Source of the DNA: Enterobacteriaceae bacterium RIT691
GTDB taxonomy: Bacteria > Pseudomonadota > Gammaproteobacteria > Enterobacterales > Enterobacteriaceae
DNA: 64,000 bases
NCBI GenBank assembly: GCA_009668205.1
Contig: WJYM01000001.1
Location: 620,001-684,000, forward strand
Direction: 5' to 3'
The position numbers and the translations under genes were made by a program. This document shows, one piece after another, positions 29,222 to 39,620 of the stretch. The notes under the pieces were generated by a model that was not told where the DNA came from, ran no database searches, and saw only the letters and a program-made list of their open reading frames with translations. Within the stretch, counting starts at the first letter, position 1; each line of letters begins with the position of its first letter.

Positions 29222-30331
29222 TTACTGAGCGTCGATTTCGCGAGCGGTATTCGCCAGCCCTTCGTTTACCCAGTTCATGAAGATCAGGTAACCAATAGAC
29301 AGCAGCGTTGCGCCGATGAACATCCCCAGAATTCCGTTTGCCGCCATGCCGCCTAACGCACCGATCAGGACAACAGGCATCGGTGCATCCACACCGCGAC
29401 CCAGCAGCATTGGCTTCAGCACGTTATCCACCATGCCCGCCACAATCAGCAGTACGGTGAAGACGATGTTCATCACGGTACCGTGATCGCCCACCATCCA
29501 CAGCAGCGCGATCGCAGGCGCGGTTGCCAACAGAACCGGAACCTGAGCAATCCCCAGGATCAGGGCGAAAATAAAGAAGATGCCTGCCGCCGGGATACCC
29601 GCCACAGCAATAATCACACCCACTAACAATGCCTGAATCAGCGCCACGCCAATCACGCCCTGCGCCACCGCACGAATGGTGCCGGTGCAGAGTTTGGTCA
29701 TCGCCGGGCCTTTTTTCTCATCGGTAATACGGGTGAAAATACGCTGCGCCGATACCGCGCCGGCAGAGCCGTACGCCATGAAGACACCGGCAACAATGTA
29801 AGAAAGCACCAGACCCAACATGCCGCCGCCCATATTGGCCATCACGCCCAGCACCATTTTCAGCATTTCAATGATTTGCTTGTGGTAGGCGGAGATCAGA
29901 CCCGGTAAATCTACGGACGCTTTCAGCCACAGGTCATACGCTTTCTGCCCCACCAGCGGGATAGAGGCGATTTTTTCAGAAGGCGTTGGAACCGCCATAT
30001 GCGCATCGCTCAGGTGAGTAATCATCGCGCTGGCGCTTTCACCTAAAGAGGTCACCATCAGCACCATTGGACCGACAAAAATGACCAGGCCAAGCACCAC
30101 CAGAACGGTTGAAGCCTTGCCCTGACGACCACCAAAACGCTTTGCCAGCCGCTGGTGCAGCGGATACAGCGTGACGGCCAGGATCAGTGCCCACAGCATC
30201 ATGTTCAGGAACGGAGAGAAAACGGTAAAACAGAAAGAAGCAAGCGCCAGGATCAGGCCAAACCGGATAAACATATCCAGAAAGCGGGTCACGACTCTCT
30301 TCTCAATGACGAGCAGGTCTTTATTGTCCAC
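29222..30331 (-). CDS. AI-2E family transporter (UPF0118)
   Basis: This polytopic membrane protein of 369 residues has about seven membrane helices. Two sit near the N-terminus (25-70, LILALASFCFTVF and LILAVTLYPLHQRL), and the C-terminal bundle has AVAQGVIGVALIQALLVG and LMLIGALGGM-like family segments (here VVLIGALGGMAANGILGMFIG). The family includes TqsA and others that move small molecules or act as Na+/H+ antiporters; the substrate here is unknown. The open frame starts at a GTG with AAGGA about 10 bases upstream; start uncertain. Confidence 0.85.
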   Translation of the reverse strand: MDNKDLLVIEKRVVTRFLDMFIRFGLILALASFCFTVFSPFLNMMLWALILAVTLYPLHQRLAKRFGGRQGKASTVLVVLGLVIFVGPMVLMVTSLGESASAMITHLSDAHMAVPTPSEKIASIPLVGQKAYDLWLKASVDLPGLISAYHKQIIEMLKMVLGVMANMGGGMLGLVLSYIVAGVFMAYGSAGAVSAQRIFTRITDEKKGPAMTKLCTGTIRAVAQGVIGVALIQALLVGVIIAVAGIPAAGIFFIFALILGIAQVPVLLATAPAIALLWMVGDHGTVMNIVFTVLLIVAGMVDNVLKPMLLGRGVDAPMPVVLIGALGGMAANGILGMFIGATLLSIGYLIFMNWVNEGLANTAREIDAQ

Positions 30332-30522
30332 GAGGAGATTTTCCTTTGAATAGCGTTCTGAGGAATAAAATTGTTGGAAAAGCCGGGCAGTATAGAGAAT
30401 TGCTGAACGTAAAAGAGGCGGAGAGTTGTTTAAAAATAACTATTGTTATGCCGCTGTTACCGGCGGTTTGGCGTCAGTGCAATAAGACGAAAAAGTGCGG
30501 TGGATTAATGCAAAAAAAGAAT

Positions 30523-30545
30523 AACGCCCTCGCGATGAGGGCGTT
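30523..30545 (-). terminator. Rho-independent terminator of hutUH
   Basis: On the minus strand AACGCCCTC-ATCGC-GAGGGCGTT is followed by ATTCTTTTTTT, 14 bases after the hutH stop. Confidence 0.85.
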
Positions 30546-30558
30546 GAAAACAGAGGGA

Positions 30559-32079
30559 TTACAGCACGCTCGCCACCAGATTCTGCAGCTGCCCCTGGCC
30601 CAGCAGGTCAATTGCGGCTTCGATATCCGGCGCGAAATAACGGTCCTGCTCGTAGTGCGAGACTTTCTCGCGCAGCAGCTGACGAGCCTGCTCCAGCAGC
30701 GGGCTGGTTGTCAGCCCTTCGCGCATATCAATGCCCTGCGCCGCCGCCAGCCACTCCACCGCAATCACGCCGCGGGTGTTGGCGGCCATTTCCCACAGAC
30801 GACGGCCTGCAGCCGGTGCCATTGAGACATGATCTTCCTGGTTTGCAGACGTCGGCAGGCTGTCCACGCTGTGCGGATGCGCCAGCGCTTTGTTCTCACT
30901 GGCCAGTGCCGCAGCGGTGACCTGAGCAATCATAAAGCCGGAGTTCACTCCGCCATTTTTCACGAGGAACGGCGGCAGCTGAGACATGTGGCTGTCCATC
31001 AGCAGCGCGATGCGACGCTCCGCCAGTGAGCCAATTTCAGCAATCGCCAGCGCAAGATTATCGGCCGCCATTGCCACCGGCTCCGCATGGAAGTTACCGC
31101 CGGAGATCACTTCATTTTCCTGTGCAAAGACCAGCGGGTTATCCGAAACCGCGTTCGCCTCGGTCAACAGCACGTCTTTTGCCTGGCGCATCTGAGTCAG
31201 ACAGGCACCCATCACCTGTGGCTGACAGCGTAAGGAATACGGGTCCTGAACCTTGCTGCACTTGGCATGCGACTGCGAGACAGCACTGGAATCGGTCAGC
31301 AAATGGCGATACAGCGCGGCGGCATCAATTTGCCCACGCTGACCGCGCGCGTCATGAATGCGCGCATCAAAAGGACGGCGCGAACCGAGTGCCGCTTCTG
31401 TCGTCAGCGCGCCACACACCGCAGCAGAGATGAACAGCTCTTCCGCGTCAAACAACCCGCGCAAGGCAAACGCCGTGGAGGCCTGAGTGCCATTCAGCAG
31501 CGCCAGCCCTTCTTTAGCGGCGAGCGTCAACGGCGCCATCCCGGCTTTTTTCAGCGCTTCTTTTGCGGGCAGCCACTCTCCGCGCCAGCGGGCTTTCCCC
31601 TCGCCCAACAGCGTGAGCGACATATGGGCCAACGGAGCCAGGTCGCCGGACGCGCCGACGGATCCTTTGGCAGGTATGCATGGATAGACTTCATGATTAA
31701 CCAGCGTCATCAGCGCTTCAATCACGCTCAGGCGAATGCCGGAAAATCCGCGCGCCAGGCTGTTGATTTTCAGCACCATAATGAGACGCACCATCGCATC
31801 ATCCAGCGCTTCGCCCACGCCCGCGGCATGGGAAAGCACCAGCGAGCGCTGGAGATTTTCCAGATCGGCGGTGGCAATCGGCGTGGAAGCCAGCAGGCCA
31901 AATCCGGTGTTGATGCCATACGCGGTACGGCCTTCGGCCATAATCGCATTCACGCAGTCGACGCTGGCATTGATGCCCGGCACCGCGCTTTCATCCAGCG
32001 TCAGGTGATGGGGTTGACGGTAGACGGCCTGCAGCTGCGCTAGGGTCAGTTGGCCTGGGATTATGTTAAGTGTGTTCAT
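30559..32079 (-). CDS. hutH: Histidine ammonia-lyase HutH
   Basis: This first enzyme of histidine breakdown has 506 residues and converts histidine to urocanate and ammonia. The Ala-Ser-Gly that forms the MIO cofactor is in [14 protein letters not shown] (about 141-154). [15 protein letters not shown] (here [12 protein letters not shown]) and the QEDHVSM motif are also present. Start [17 protein letters not shown] overlaps the hutU stop by 4 bases; earlier codons in the frame lie inside hutU. Confidence 0.97.
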   Translation of the reverse strand: MNTLNIIPGQLTLAQLQAVYRQPHHLTLDESAVPGINASVDCVNAIMAEGRTAYGINTGFGLLASTPIATADLENLQRSLVLSHAAGVGEALDDAMVRLIMVLKINSLARGFSGIRLSVIEALMTLVNHEVYPCIPAKGSVGASGDLAPLAHMSLTLLGEGKARWRGEWLPAKEALKKAGMAPLTLAAKEGLALLNGTQASTAFALRGLFDAEELFISAAVCGALTTEAALGSRRPFDARIHDARGQRGQIDAAALYRHLLTDSSAVSQSHAKCSKVQDPYSLRCQPQVMGACLTQMRQAKDVLLTEANAVSDNPLVFAQENEVISGGNFHAEPVAMAADNLALAIAEIGSLAERRIALLMDSHMSQLPPFLVKNGGVNSGFMIAQVTAAALASENKALAHPHSVDSLPTSANQEDHVSMAPAAGRRLWEMAANTRGVIAVEWLAAAQGIDMREGLTTSPLLEQARQLLREKVSHYEQDRYFAPDIEAAIDLLGQGQLQNLVASVL

Positions 32080-33764
32080 TTCTTCTGCCCCTGGGTTGCA
32101 GCAATCATCGGTAAATTCAGTCCTTGTTCTGCGGCACATTGTACCGCGATTTCATAGCCTGCGTCCGCATGGCGCATCACGCCCGTGGCCGGGTCGTTGT
32201 GCAGCACGCGGGCAATACGCGCAGCGGCTTCATCGGTACCGTCACAGACGATAACCATGCCAGCGTGTTGTGAGAATCCCATGCCTACGCCGCCGCCGTG
32301 GTGCAGTGAGACCCAGGTAGCCCCGCTGGCGGTGTTCAACAGGGCGTTAAGCAATGGCCAATCGGAAACCGCATCAGAGCCGTCACGCATCGCTTCGGTT
32401 TCACGGTTCGGACTGGCGACAGAGCCAGAATCCAGGTGGTCACGGCCAATAACGATGGGCGCGGAAACTTCGCCCGAACGCACCATCTCGTTGAACGCCA
32501 GGCCGAGCTTTTGTCGCCACTCAAGGCCCACCCAGCAGATACGCGCCGGTAAGCCCTGGAAGCTGATACGCTCGCGCGCCATGTCCAGCCAGCGGTGCAG
32601 ATGTTTATCGTCCTGAATGATCTCTTTGACCTTCGCGTCGGTTTTATAGATATCCTGCGGGTCGCCTGACAGCGCGACCCAGCGGAACGGCCCGATGCCA
32701 CGGCAGAAAAGTGGACGAATATAGGCGGGTACGAAGCCGGGGAAATCAAAAGCGTTGCTGACACCCATCTCTTTTGCCATCTGGCGAATGTTGTTGCCAT
32801 AGTCGAAGGTTGGGATCCCCTGAGCATGGAAGGCCAGCATCGCGGCAACATGGTTTGCCATCGACTGCTTCGCCGCTTTTACCGTCCCCTGCGGGTCACT
32901 TTCCGCTTTCAGCTGGTAGGTTTCCCACGTCCAGCCCTGCGGCAGATAGCCGTGAAGCGGATCGTGGGCGCTGGTCTGGTCGGTGACCATATCCGGGCGC
33001 ACGCCGCGTTTGACTAATTCAGGCAAAATATCTGCTGCGTTGCCGCACAGCGCGATGGAGACAGCGCGATCTTCGGCGGTGTATTTTTTGATGCGCGCCA
33101 GAGCGTCATCCAGAGAGTCGGCCTGCTCATCCACGTAGCGCGTACGCAGACGGAAATCGATACGGCTCTGCTGACACTCAATGTTCAGTGAACAGGCACC
33201 CGCAAGCGTCGCGGCCAGCGGCTGCGCACCGCCCATCCCACCCAGACCGGCGGTCAGCACCCAACGCCCTTGCAGGTTGCCGCCAAAATGCTGGCGACCG
33301 GCTTCCACGAAGGTTTCATACGTGCCCTGCACGATGCCCTGGCTACCGATGTAGATCCAGCTGCCGGCGGTCATCTGGCCGTACATCGCCAGGCCTTTTG
33401 CATCCAGTTCATTAAAGTGCTCCCACGTGGCCCAGTGTGGTACCAGGTTGGAATTGGCAATCAGCACGCGCGGGGCGTTGTCATGCGTTTTGAACACCCC
33501 AACCGGCTTACCGGACTGCACCAGCAGCGTTTCATCGTGTTCCAGTTTTTTCAGCGATTCCACAATGGCGTCGTAGCAATCCCAGTTACGTGCCGCGCGT
33601 CCGATTCCGCCGTACACCACCAGCTCATGTGGATTTTCAGCCACTTCCGGATCGAGGTTGTTCATCAACATGCGCAGCGGCGCTTCAGTCAACCAGCTTT
33701 TGGCATTTAATGTAGTGCCTCGTGGGGCACGAACATCCTGACGGCGAATTTTATTCTGAGACAT
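32076..33764 (-). CDS. hutU: Urocanate hydratase HutU
   Basis: This NAD-dependent hydratase of 562 residues turns urocanate into imidazolone propionate. The catalytic-region motif [14 protein letters not shown], the signature [14 protein letters not shown] and the YGNNIRQ and HHGGGVGMG motifs are present. Start [17 protein letters not shown]. It is the first gene of the hutUH unit, with HutC, NAC and CRP-like sites upstream. Confidence 0.97.
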   Translation of the reverse strand: MSQNKIRRQDVRAPRGTTLNAKSWLTEAPLRMLMNNLDPEVAENPHELVVYGGIGRAARNWDCYDAIVESLKKLEHDETLLVQSGKPVGVFKTHDNAPRVLIANSNLVPHWATWEHFNELDAKGLAMYGQMTAGSWIYIGSQGIVQGTYETFVEAGRQHFGGNLQGRWVLTAGLGGMGGAQPLAATLAGACSLNIECQQSRIDFRLRTRYVDEQADSLDDALARIKKYTAEDRAVSIALCGNAADILPELVKRGVRPDMVTDQTSAHDPLHGYLPQGWTWETYQLKAESDPQGTVKAAKQSMANHVAAMLAFHAQGIPTFDYGNNIRQMAKEMGVSNAFDFPGFVPAYIRPLFCRGIGPFRWVALSGDPQDIYKTDAKVKEIIQDDKHLHRWLDMARERISFQGLPARICWVGLEWRQKLGLAFNEMVRSGEVSAPIVIGRDHLDSGSVASPNRETEAMRDGSDAVSDWPLLNALLNTASGATWVSLHHGGGVGMGFSQHAGMVIVCDGTDEAAARIARVLHNDPATGVMRHADAGYEIAVQCAAEQGLNLPMIAATQGQKK

Positions 33765-33790
33765 CGGGGAAACTCCTGACAAAGACGAAG

Positions 33791-33822
33791 TAGACAAGAA
33801 TTTATATACTTGTCTATACAAT
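33791..33822 (-). promoter_or_regulatory. hutU promoter with HutC operator
   Basis: TAGACAAG and CTTGTCTA form a perfect 8-bp inverted repeat (33791-33816) around a minus-strand -10 element TATAAA (33801-33806). TTGTATAGACAAGTATAT (minus strand, within 33804-33822) matches the GntR/HutC-type operator of Klebsiella hut. Transcription should begin near 33795. Confidence 0.8.
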
Positions 33823-33851
33823 CATTCGCAAGCCAGGTTTTAACAAACGAG

Positions 33852-33884
33852 ATACATTTTTGTTATCTTGCGTCAGCAATCACA
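33852..33884 (-). promoter_or_regulatory. NAC and CRP sites upstream of hutU
   Basis: On the minus strand ATAACAAAAATGTAT (33852-33866) fits the NAC consensus ATA-N6-TNGTAT with one mismatch and centres near -64. TGTGATTGCTGACGCA (33869-33884) is a CRP-like site with a perfect left half, centred near -81.5. These are the positions known for Klebsiella hutU. They place hut under nitrogen and carbon limitation control. Confidence 0.72.
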
Positions 33885-33917
33885 CTTACCAGAAGTAAAG
33901 AGCGCTGACGCAGGCAG

Positions 33918-34640
33918 TCAGGACCCGAAATGCCCCTGAAGGCGATAGCGGCTGCCGGGGAAAATCAGGCGGGCGTGGGAGACGATAATGGAACGTGACC
34001 AGGTGCGGCGGCGGATCAACAGGCAGGGATCGTGCTCATGGATTTGCAACATTCGGCACTCTTCGCTGCTTGCTTTGACCGCTTCAACAATGTGTTCGCC
34101 TTCGGTCAACGGCGCAATCAGCGACAGATAGTCGTGCGCCGTGGTGGCGGTGTAATCCTGATCGAGGTATTCCGGTACCACCGTGGCGTTCACACAGCGA
34201 TCTTCGATTTGCACCGGCACATCGTTTTCATAATGCACCATCAGCGAGTGGAATATGCGGGTGCCTTCAGCGGCGCCCAGCGCCTGAGCCTGCTGTTTAT
34301 TGGCATTGACCGCTTCGAGCAGGATAACCTCACAGCGATGCTGATGCTGTCGGGCACGAATTTCATCCGCAATGCTGTGCACTTCAAACAACGCCGACTG
34401 CCCTTTTGGCTCAGCGACAAACGTCCCCACGCCCTGCAGCCTCACCAGCAAACCTTCGTCGGTGAGTTCACGCAGCGCGCGGTTGATGGTCATGCGGCTG
34501 AAGCCAAACTGCGCCACCAGCTCCGCCTCGGACGGAATACGATCGTGCGGACGCCAGATCCCGGCAGCAATGTTGTCGCTGATGACCCGTTTAATTTTTT
34601 CATAAAACGGCGCAGGCGCGCCGGATCGCGATGAATGCAT
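33918..34640 (-). CDS. hutC: Histidine utilization repressor HutC
   Basis: This GntR/HutC-family repressor of 240 residues responds to urocanate. The winged-helix domain is N-terminal (about 12-80, IPSEAELVAQFGFSRMTINRALRELTDEGLLVRLQGVGTFVAE), followed by the UTRA ligand domain. Start MHSSRSGAPAPFYEKIK. It is the last gene of hutIGC and lies upstream of hutUH on the same strand. Confidence 0.95.
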   Translation of the reverse strand: MHSSRSGAPAPFYEKIKRVISDNIAAGIWRPHDRIPSEAELVAQFGFSRMTINRALRELTDEGLLVRLQGVGTFVAEPKGQSALFEVHSIADEIRARQHQHRCEVILLEAVNANKQQAQALGAAEGTRIFHSLMVHYENDVPVQIEDRCVNATVVPEYLDQDYTATTAHDYLSLIAPLTEGEHIVEAVKASSEECRMLQIHEHDPCLLIRRRTWSRSIIVSHARLIFPGSRYRLQGHFGS

Positions 34641-34665
34641 TCTTCGTCCTTTGGTTACGGTGTCG

Positions 34666-35625
34666 TCACGCTTGCCAGCAGTGAACGAGTTGCCAGGCCA
34701 GTCTGGCCGCCGTGCGGGCACCCTGCCCGTCGCGATCATACTGAGGATTAAATTCTACCAGATCAACCGCCTGCAGTTTGCCACTCTGACACAGCGGCAT
34801 CACGATACGCAACAGAATTGCCAGCGGTACACCCAGCGCGGCGGGCGCGGATACCGCAGGCATTTCCCATGCGGGCATGACGTCCAGATCAATGGTCAGG
34901 TAAATTCTGTCATGTTCAGCAATAATGCGCGCAATCTCTGACTCAATCGCAGCGGATTGTGGATTTAACAGCGTTAAATCTTCTACTATCTGAACGTTGC
35001 GCTGCTGTGCCTCCTGCCAGAGCGCCGCGGTATTGGCGGCTTTGCTGACCCCGAAGCAGGTGTAATAAAAGCCACGCTGCTGGCTTTCGCACTGCAGCGC
35101 CAACTGGCGAAACGGTGTCCCCGATGTGGCCTGGTCAGCCTGGCGCAAATCAAGATGCGCATCGAGATTCACTATCGCCACGTTTTCACCCGGAAACGCA
35201 TCCAGCACCCCCGATCCGTGACCAAACGCGGTTTCATGTCCCCCACCGAACACCAGCGTTTTCATGCCCGCCTGCTGACAGGCCAGCACCGCATCGTGTA
35301 ACGCCTGCTGAGCGGGTTCGAGTTGTTCCGGCTCGGCGTGCACGTTGCCCATATCCACGAGCTGGTCATGGCCCTGATGGCTTGCCATGTTCGCCAGCGC
35401 TTTGCGTAAAAATTCGGGCCCCTGCTGCGCACCAGGGCGACCCTTATTGCGCTTTACCCCTTCATCGCAGGCAAAACCCAGCAGGGCTATTTTTCCACTG
35501 TACCGTTCAGGGACAAAGTCGCGAGCAACCTCCACTGTCTGAAAAAGACGTTTCGCTATCGCGGATTCTGCACTGTCGTCCCTGCCCTGCCAGAGGGTGT
35601 CATCGACGGGTTGCCAAAGATTCAT
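34666..35625 (-). CDS. hutG: Formimidoylglutamase HutG
   Basis: This arginase-family hydrolase of 319 residues splits N-formimidoyl-glutamate to glutamate and formamide. The binuclear manganese motifs are visible: [21 protein letters not shown] and [18 protein letters not shown]. Its start overlaps the hutI stop as ATGA. This indicates the one-step formamide branch rather than the deiminase route. Confidence 0.95.
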   Translation of the reverse strand: MNLWQPVDDTLWQGRDDSAESAIAKRLFQTVEVARDFVPERYSGKIALLGFACDEGVKRNKGRPGAQQGPEFLRKALANMASHQGHDQLVDMGNVHAEPEQLEPAQQALHDAVLACQQAGMKTLVFGGGHETAFGHGSGVLDAFPGENVAIVNLDAHLDLRQADQATSGTPFRQLALQCESQQRGFYYTCFGVSKAANTAALWQEAQQRNVQIVEDLTLLNPQSAAIESEIARIIAEHDRIYLTIDLDVMPAWEMPAVSAPAALGVPLAILLRIVMPLCQSGKLQAVDLVEFNPQYDRDGQGARTAARLAWQLVHCWQA

Positions 35626-36848
35626 GCCTGCTCCTCTCCACGAAAAATGCGTTTCCACAGCGGGTTGCGTCCCGGTTCGTAGACCATTTCAACGGGATGT
35701 TGTGCATCCCAGATAGCCAAATCCGCCACAAAGCCCGGCGCTAACTGGCCGTGGGTCTTTCCACGACCTAATGCGCTCGCTGCGTGCCGCGTTACGCCCT
35801 GCCAGGCTTCTTCCGGGGTCAGGCCAAATTTTACGCACGCCATATTCATTGCCAGATGAATGCTGGCAAACGGGCTGGTGCCCGGGTTGTAGTCCGTCGC
35901 CACGGCCATCGGCACGCCGAGACGCCGCAGTTCGGCAACCGGGGGTTTTTGCGTTTCATTCAGGAAATAAAAAGCGCCCGGAAGCAGGACCGCGACGGTA
36001 CCACTCTGTGCCATCGCGGCAACGCCTTCGGCAGTAAGATATTCGATATGATCGGCAGAAAGTCCATGATAGCGGCTGACCAGTTCGGCCCCGCCCAACG
36101 ATGAGAGCTGCTCAACATGGCCTTTTACCGGAATGCCCAGGCACTCTGCGGCGACAAAGACACGCTCGGTTTGCTCTGGGGTAAAGCCGACGTTTTCGCA
36201 GAAGGCGTCAACGGACTCAAACAGCCCTTCCTGCCACAGTTCTGGCAAGATTTGCTCGCAGACCAGCGTAATGTAGTCGTCGGCTCGTCCTTTATAGTCA
36301 GCGGGCACCGCATGTGCTGCCAGCAGCGTCGGGCTAATTTCTACCGCATTTTGCTCCGCCAGCCGCTGCGCAACCCGTAGCATTTTCCTTTCGTTTTCCG
36401 CATCTAATCCATAGCCTGATTTGATCTCAAGCAGGGTCACGCCTTCGCGCGTTAAACGTTCCAGCCGCTGCTGCGCCAGCTGCAGCAGCGTTTCTTCACT
36501 GGCCTGTCGTGTCGCCTGCACGGTCGCATTAATCCCGCCGCCGTTGGCGCTGATGGTCTGATAGGAGACACCGTTGAGCCGCTGCTCCCACTCCTGCGCC
36601 CGACTTCCGCCAAACACCAGATGGGTGTGACAGTCAATCAGGCCGGGTGTCACCAGTCGGCCGCCTAAATCGATATGTTTGCCTTTATCTGAACTCAGCG
36701 TTGATTCAGGCACTATCGCGATAATTTTGCCGTCACGTACGAGAAGCGCATGGTCATCAACCAGACCATACGGTTCAGCGCGGTTGGGGTCGAACGTCGC
36801 AAATCGGGCATTGTGCCAGATGATGTCGGTATCATGCTGTCCGGACAT
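35622..36848 (-). CDS. hutI: Imidazolonepropionase HutI
   Basis: This amidohydrolase-superfamily enzyme of 408 residues opens the imidazolone ring. The metal motif [21 protein letters not shown] lies at about 66-86. [10 protein letters not shown], the HAVP metal histidine, KGHVEQLS and the final [10 protein letters not shown] follow. Start [20 protein letters not shown]. It leads hutIGC; a HutC-type operator lies 21 bases upstream. Confidence 0.96.
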   Translation of the reverse strand: MSGQHDTDIIWHNARFATFDPNRAEPYGLVDDHALLVRDGKIIAIVPESTLSSDKGKHIDLGGRLVTPGLIDCHTHLVFGGSRAQEWEQRLNGVSYQTISANGGGINATVQATRQASEETLLQLAQQRLERLTREGVTLLEIKSGYGLDAENERKMLRVAQRLAEQNAVEISPTLLAAHAVPADYKGRADDYITLVCEQILPELWQEGLFESVDAFCENVGFTPEQTERVFVAAECLGIPVKGHVEQLSSLGGAELVSRYHGLSADHIEYLTAEGVAAMAQSGTVAVLLPGAFYFLNETQKPPVAELRRLGVPMAVATDYNPGTSPFASIHLAMNMACVKFGLTPEEAWQGVTRHAASALGRGKTHGQLAPGFVADLAIWDAQHPVEMVYEPGRNPLWKRIFRGEEQA

Positions 36849-36868
36849 AGAGCACCACTTGTCATGAG

Positions 36869-36880
36869 TTGTATAGACAT
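36869..36880. promoter_or_regulatory. HutC operator upstream of hutI
   Basis: TTGTATAGACAT repeats the core of the hutU operator (TTGTATAGACAA) with one change, just upstream of the hutI start. It is expected to be repressed by HutC. Confidence 0.7.
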
Positions 36881-37064
36881 TTATTGATAGCCGATGTGTG
36901 AATGTCAATCGCCGGGTCAAATATGTTGCTTATTTGTGACATCCAACCCACGACCGGGCATGTATTTGCTTAACTTTTTCACCGCATCGCTTCCCGTTTC
37001 GCCCAACTTAGTATAAAAAGTCTGGTTTTAGGGACTTTTACACTCTTACACAGCCAGGAGCATC

Positions 37065-38348
37065 ATGAACACAATCTCGGTTTCCCGTTTGGCGCTGGCG
37101 TTCGCTTTTGGTGCGACGCTGACCGCCTGTAGCTCAACCCCACCCGATCAGCAGCCCTCCACGCAGGCGGCACCGGGAACAGCGTCACGTCCGATCCTGA
37201 CCGCGGGTGAAGCGAAAAACTTCGTCCAGGCGCGTTATTTCACCAGCCAGGATCCGAATGCAGCTCCGTGGTCACCGTCGGCTATCGCCACCCCGGCAAA
37301 ACCTGATTTCGTCGTCGGACCTGCTGGCACCCAGGGTGTTACGCACACCACGATCCAGGCCGCCGTTGATGCCGCTATCAGCCGTCACAGCACCTCTCGG
37401 GTGTATATCGCCGTGATGCCTGGTGAATATGAAGGTACCGTCTATGTGCCTGCTGCACCGGGTACCCTGACCATTTACGGTACCGGTGAGAAGGCCGCTG
37501 ATGTGAAGATTGGCCTGGCTATCGATTCTGAAATTGCGCCAAACGACTGGCGTCGTCTGGTCAACCCGGCCGGTAAATACATGCCGGGCAAACCGGCCTG
37601 GTACATGTTCGACACCTGCCAGAGCAAGCGTACGGCCACCGTGGGCGTGATGTGTTCTGCCGTCTTCTGGTCACAGAACAATGGTCTGCAGCTGCAAAAT
37701 ATGACCATCGCCAACAGCCTGGGTGACAGCGTCGATGCAGGGAACCATCAGGCCGTTGCGCTGCGCAGTGATGGCGATCAGGTGCAGATTAACAACGTCA
37801 ATATTCTGGGCCGCCAGAATACGTTCTTCGTCACCAACAGCGGCGTACAGAACCGCCTGCAGAATGACCGCATCACCCGTACGCTGGTGACCAACAGCTA
37901 CCTGGAAGGGGATGTGGATATCGTGTCTGGCCGTGGTGCCGTGGTCTTCGACAACACTGATTTCCGTGTGGTGAATTCCCGTACCCAACAGGAAGCGTAT
38001 GTCTTCGCTCCTGCCACCCAGTCCAACCTGTTCTACGGCTTCCTCGCCACCAACAGCCGCTTTAACGCTGCCGGTGAGGGCGTTGCACAGCTGGGTCGTT
38101 CACTGGATGTCGATGGCAATACCAACGGCCAGGTCGTTATTCGTGATAGCGCGATCAACGCCGGCTTTAATAACGCCAAGCCCTGGGCCGATGCCGCCGT
38201 CTCCAAACGTCCGTTCAGCGGCAATACCGGTGCTGAAAACGACAAAGGTGAAGTCGAGCGTAACCTGAACGACACCAACTTCAACCGCCTGTGGGAATAC
38301 AACAACCGCGGCGTGGGCAGTGATGTCGTGGCGGAACCGAAGAAGTAA
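37065..38348 (+). CDS. ybhC: Outer-membrane lipoprotein YbhC (pectinesterase-fold acyl-CoA thioesterase)
   Basis: This lipoprotein of 427 residues has a signal peptide and lipobox LTAC (Cys near residue 22). The rest is a right-handed beta-helix of the carbohydrate esterase 8 type. E. coli YbhC is reported as an outer-membrane protein with acyl-CoA thioesterase activity and no pectin esterase activity. GDVDIVSGRGAVVFDNTDF and YVFAPATQSN correspond to the old active-site region. It is a neighbour of pgl. The hut genes occupy the other side. Confidence 0.94.
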   Translation: MNTISVSRLALAFAFGATLTACSSTPPDQQPSTQAAPGTASRPILTAGEAKNFVQARYFTSQDPNAAPWSPSAIATPAKPDFVVGPAGTQGVTHTTIQAAVDAAISRHSTSRVYIAVMPGEYEGTVYVPAAPGTLTIYGTGEKAADVKIGLAIDSEIAPNDWRRLVNPAGKYMPGKPAWYMFDTCQSKRTATVGVMCSAVFWSQNNGLQLQNMTIANSLGDSVDAGNHQAVALRSDGDQVQINNVNILGRQNTFFVTNSGVQNRLQNDRITRTLVTNSYLEGDVDIVSGRGAVVFDNTDFRVVNSRTQQEAYVFAPATQSNLFYGFLATNSRFNAAGEGVAQLGRSLDVDGNTNGQVVIRDSAINAGFNNAKPWADAAVSKRPFSGNTGAENDKGEVERNLNDTNFNRLWEYNNRGVGSDVVAEPKK

Positions 38349-38358
38349 GCGCATCACG

Positions 38359-38427
38359 TTGCCCGGCGGCCCTTCGTTTGCGCGGACCTACACAAAAAGG
38401 TAGGCCAGGCCCGCAAAGCGCCGCCTG
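38359..38427. repeat. REP/BIME-type inverted repeat after ybhC
   Basis: Two opposed REP-like units (TTGCCCGGCGGCCC...GCGGACCTAC and GTAGGCCAGGCCC...GCGCCGCC) lie between ybhC and pgl. The arms resemble the element after ybhN. Confidence 0.7.
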
Positions 38428-38441
38428 ACAAAAAGGCATAA

Positions 38442-38467
38442 AAAAACCTCGCTTCGGCGAGGTTTTT
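38442..38467. terminator. Bidirectional terminator between ybhC and pgl
   Basis: AAAAACCTCGC-TTCG-GCGAGGTTTTT is a strong stem with a UUCG-type tetraloop, T-runs on both strands and convergent genes on each side. Confidence 0.92.
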
Positions 38468-38483
38468 CTTTTCAGTCAGCGTA

Positions 38484-39479
38484 TTAGTGGGCGTTAACCA
38501 CCACCCACATCGGGCCCTGGCCTACGGCGTAGCGCCCTTTCTCATGCAGCAGCCCCTGCTCACCCTGAATCTCGTACACCGCCAGATGATGCGACTTTTG
38601 CCCTACCGCCAGCAGATATTTCCCGCTGTGATCGATATTAAAGCCGCGTGGCTGAGTTTCCGTTGGCTGGAAGCCCTGAATCTCAAGCACGCTGCCATCT
38701 TCTGAGACAGTGAATACGGTCAGGGTGCTGGAGGTGCGGTCACAGGCATACAGATGACGACCGTCTGGGGTGATGTGAATATCTGCTGCCCAGCGGGTGC
38801 CGGTGAAATCTGGCGGCATCATGTCCAGCGTCTGCACACATTCGATCTCACCGTGTGGATCTTTCAGCTCCCACACATCCACTGAGCTGTTCAGCTCATT
38901 GACGCAGTAGGCGTACTGTTGATTTGGATGGAACGCCATATGGCGTGGGCCAGCACCTTCAACGGTGGTCACTTCCGCTGGCGTCTGTGCCACCAGCTTG
39001 CCGTCGTCGCTCAGGGTAAACAGACAGATACGATCCTGTTTCAGCGCGGGCACCCACAGCGTGCGGTTATCCGGACTGATGTTGGCAGAGTGGCAACCAT
39101 CCAGACCTTCGACCACGTCAACCACGCCGACCGGCAGACCGTCTTCCAGGCGAGTCACGCTAACGCAGGCCTGATTATAAGAGCCGCTGAACAGGAACTG
39201 GCCTGTATGATCGGTAGAAATGTGCGTCGGGCTACCCGGCAGTGCCGATTCACCGGCAAAGGTCAGCGCGCCATCGTCGGGGGCGATGCGCCAGGCCATC
39301 ACGCGAAATTCCGGACGCACGCCGACATACAGGTAGCGCTTGTCAGGGCTGATAACCATCGGCTGTACCTGACCTGGCACATCCACCACCTGCACCAGCG
39401 TCAGCTTGCCATCCTGCTTGAGGCTCCAGACGTGGATCTGCTGACTTTCAGGACTCGCGGTATATACGGTTTGTTTCAT
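38484..39479 (-). CDS. pgl: 6-phosphogluconolactonase Pgl
   Basis: This seven-bladed beta-propeller lactonase of 331 residues hydrolyses 6-phosphogluconolactone in the pentose phosphate pathway. It matches the E. coli enzyme from [18 protein letters not shown] to [12 protein letters not shown], with the conserved [13 protein letters not shown] and [12 protein letters not shown] blade motifs. It is a single gene, divergent from ybhA. Confidence 0.97.
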   Translation of the reverse strand: MKQTVYTASPESQQIHVWSLKQDGKLTLVQVVDVPGQVQPMVISPDKRYLYVGVRPEFRVMAWRIAPDDGALTFAGESALPGSPTHISTDHTGQFLFSGSYNQACVSVTRLEDGLPVGVVDVVEGLDGCHSANISPDNRTLWVPALKQDRICLFTLSDDGKLVAQTPAEVTTVEGAGPRHMAFHPNQQYAYCVNELNSSVDVWELKDPHGEIECVQTLDMMPPDFTGTRWAADIHITPDGRHLYACDRTSSTLTVFTVSEDGSVLEIQGFQPTETQPRGFNIDHSGKYLLAVGQKSHHLAVYEIQGEQGLLHEKGRYAVGQGPMWVVVNAH

Positions 39480-39620
39480 GAAAACTCCTTTCTGGCTGCA
39501 CGCGGTAGCAAACTACCAGGATAGATGGTTTTAGAGGATAGTGCTGAAAAATTTGCCCTCTGAACCCAGCGGTGTACCATCATGGGCTGCAAATTGTTCA
39601 ACATTAACCAGGACTGCAAC

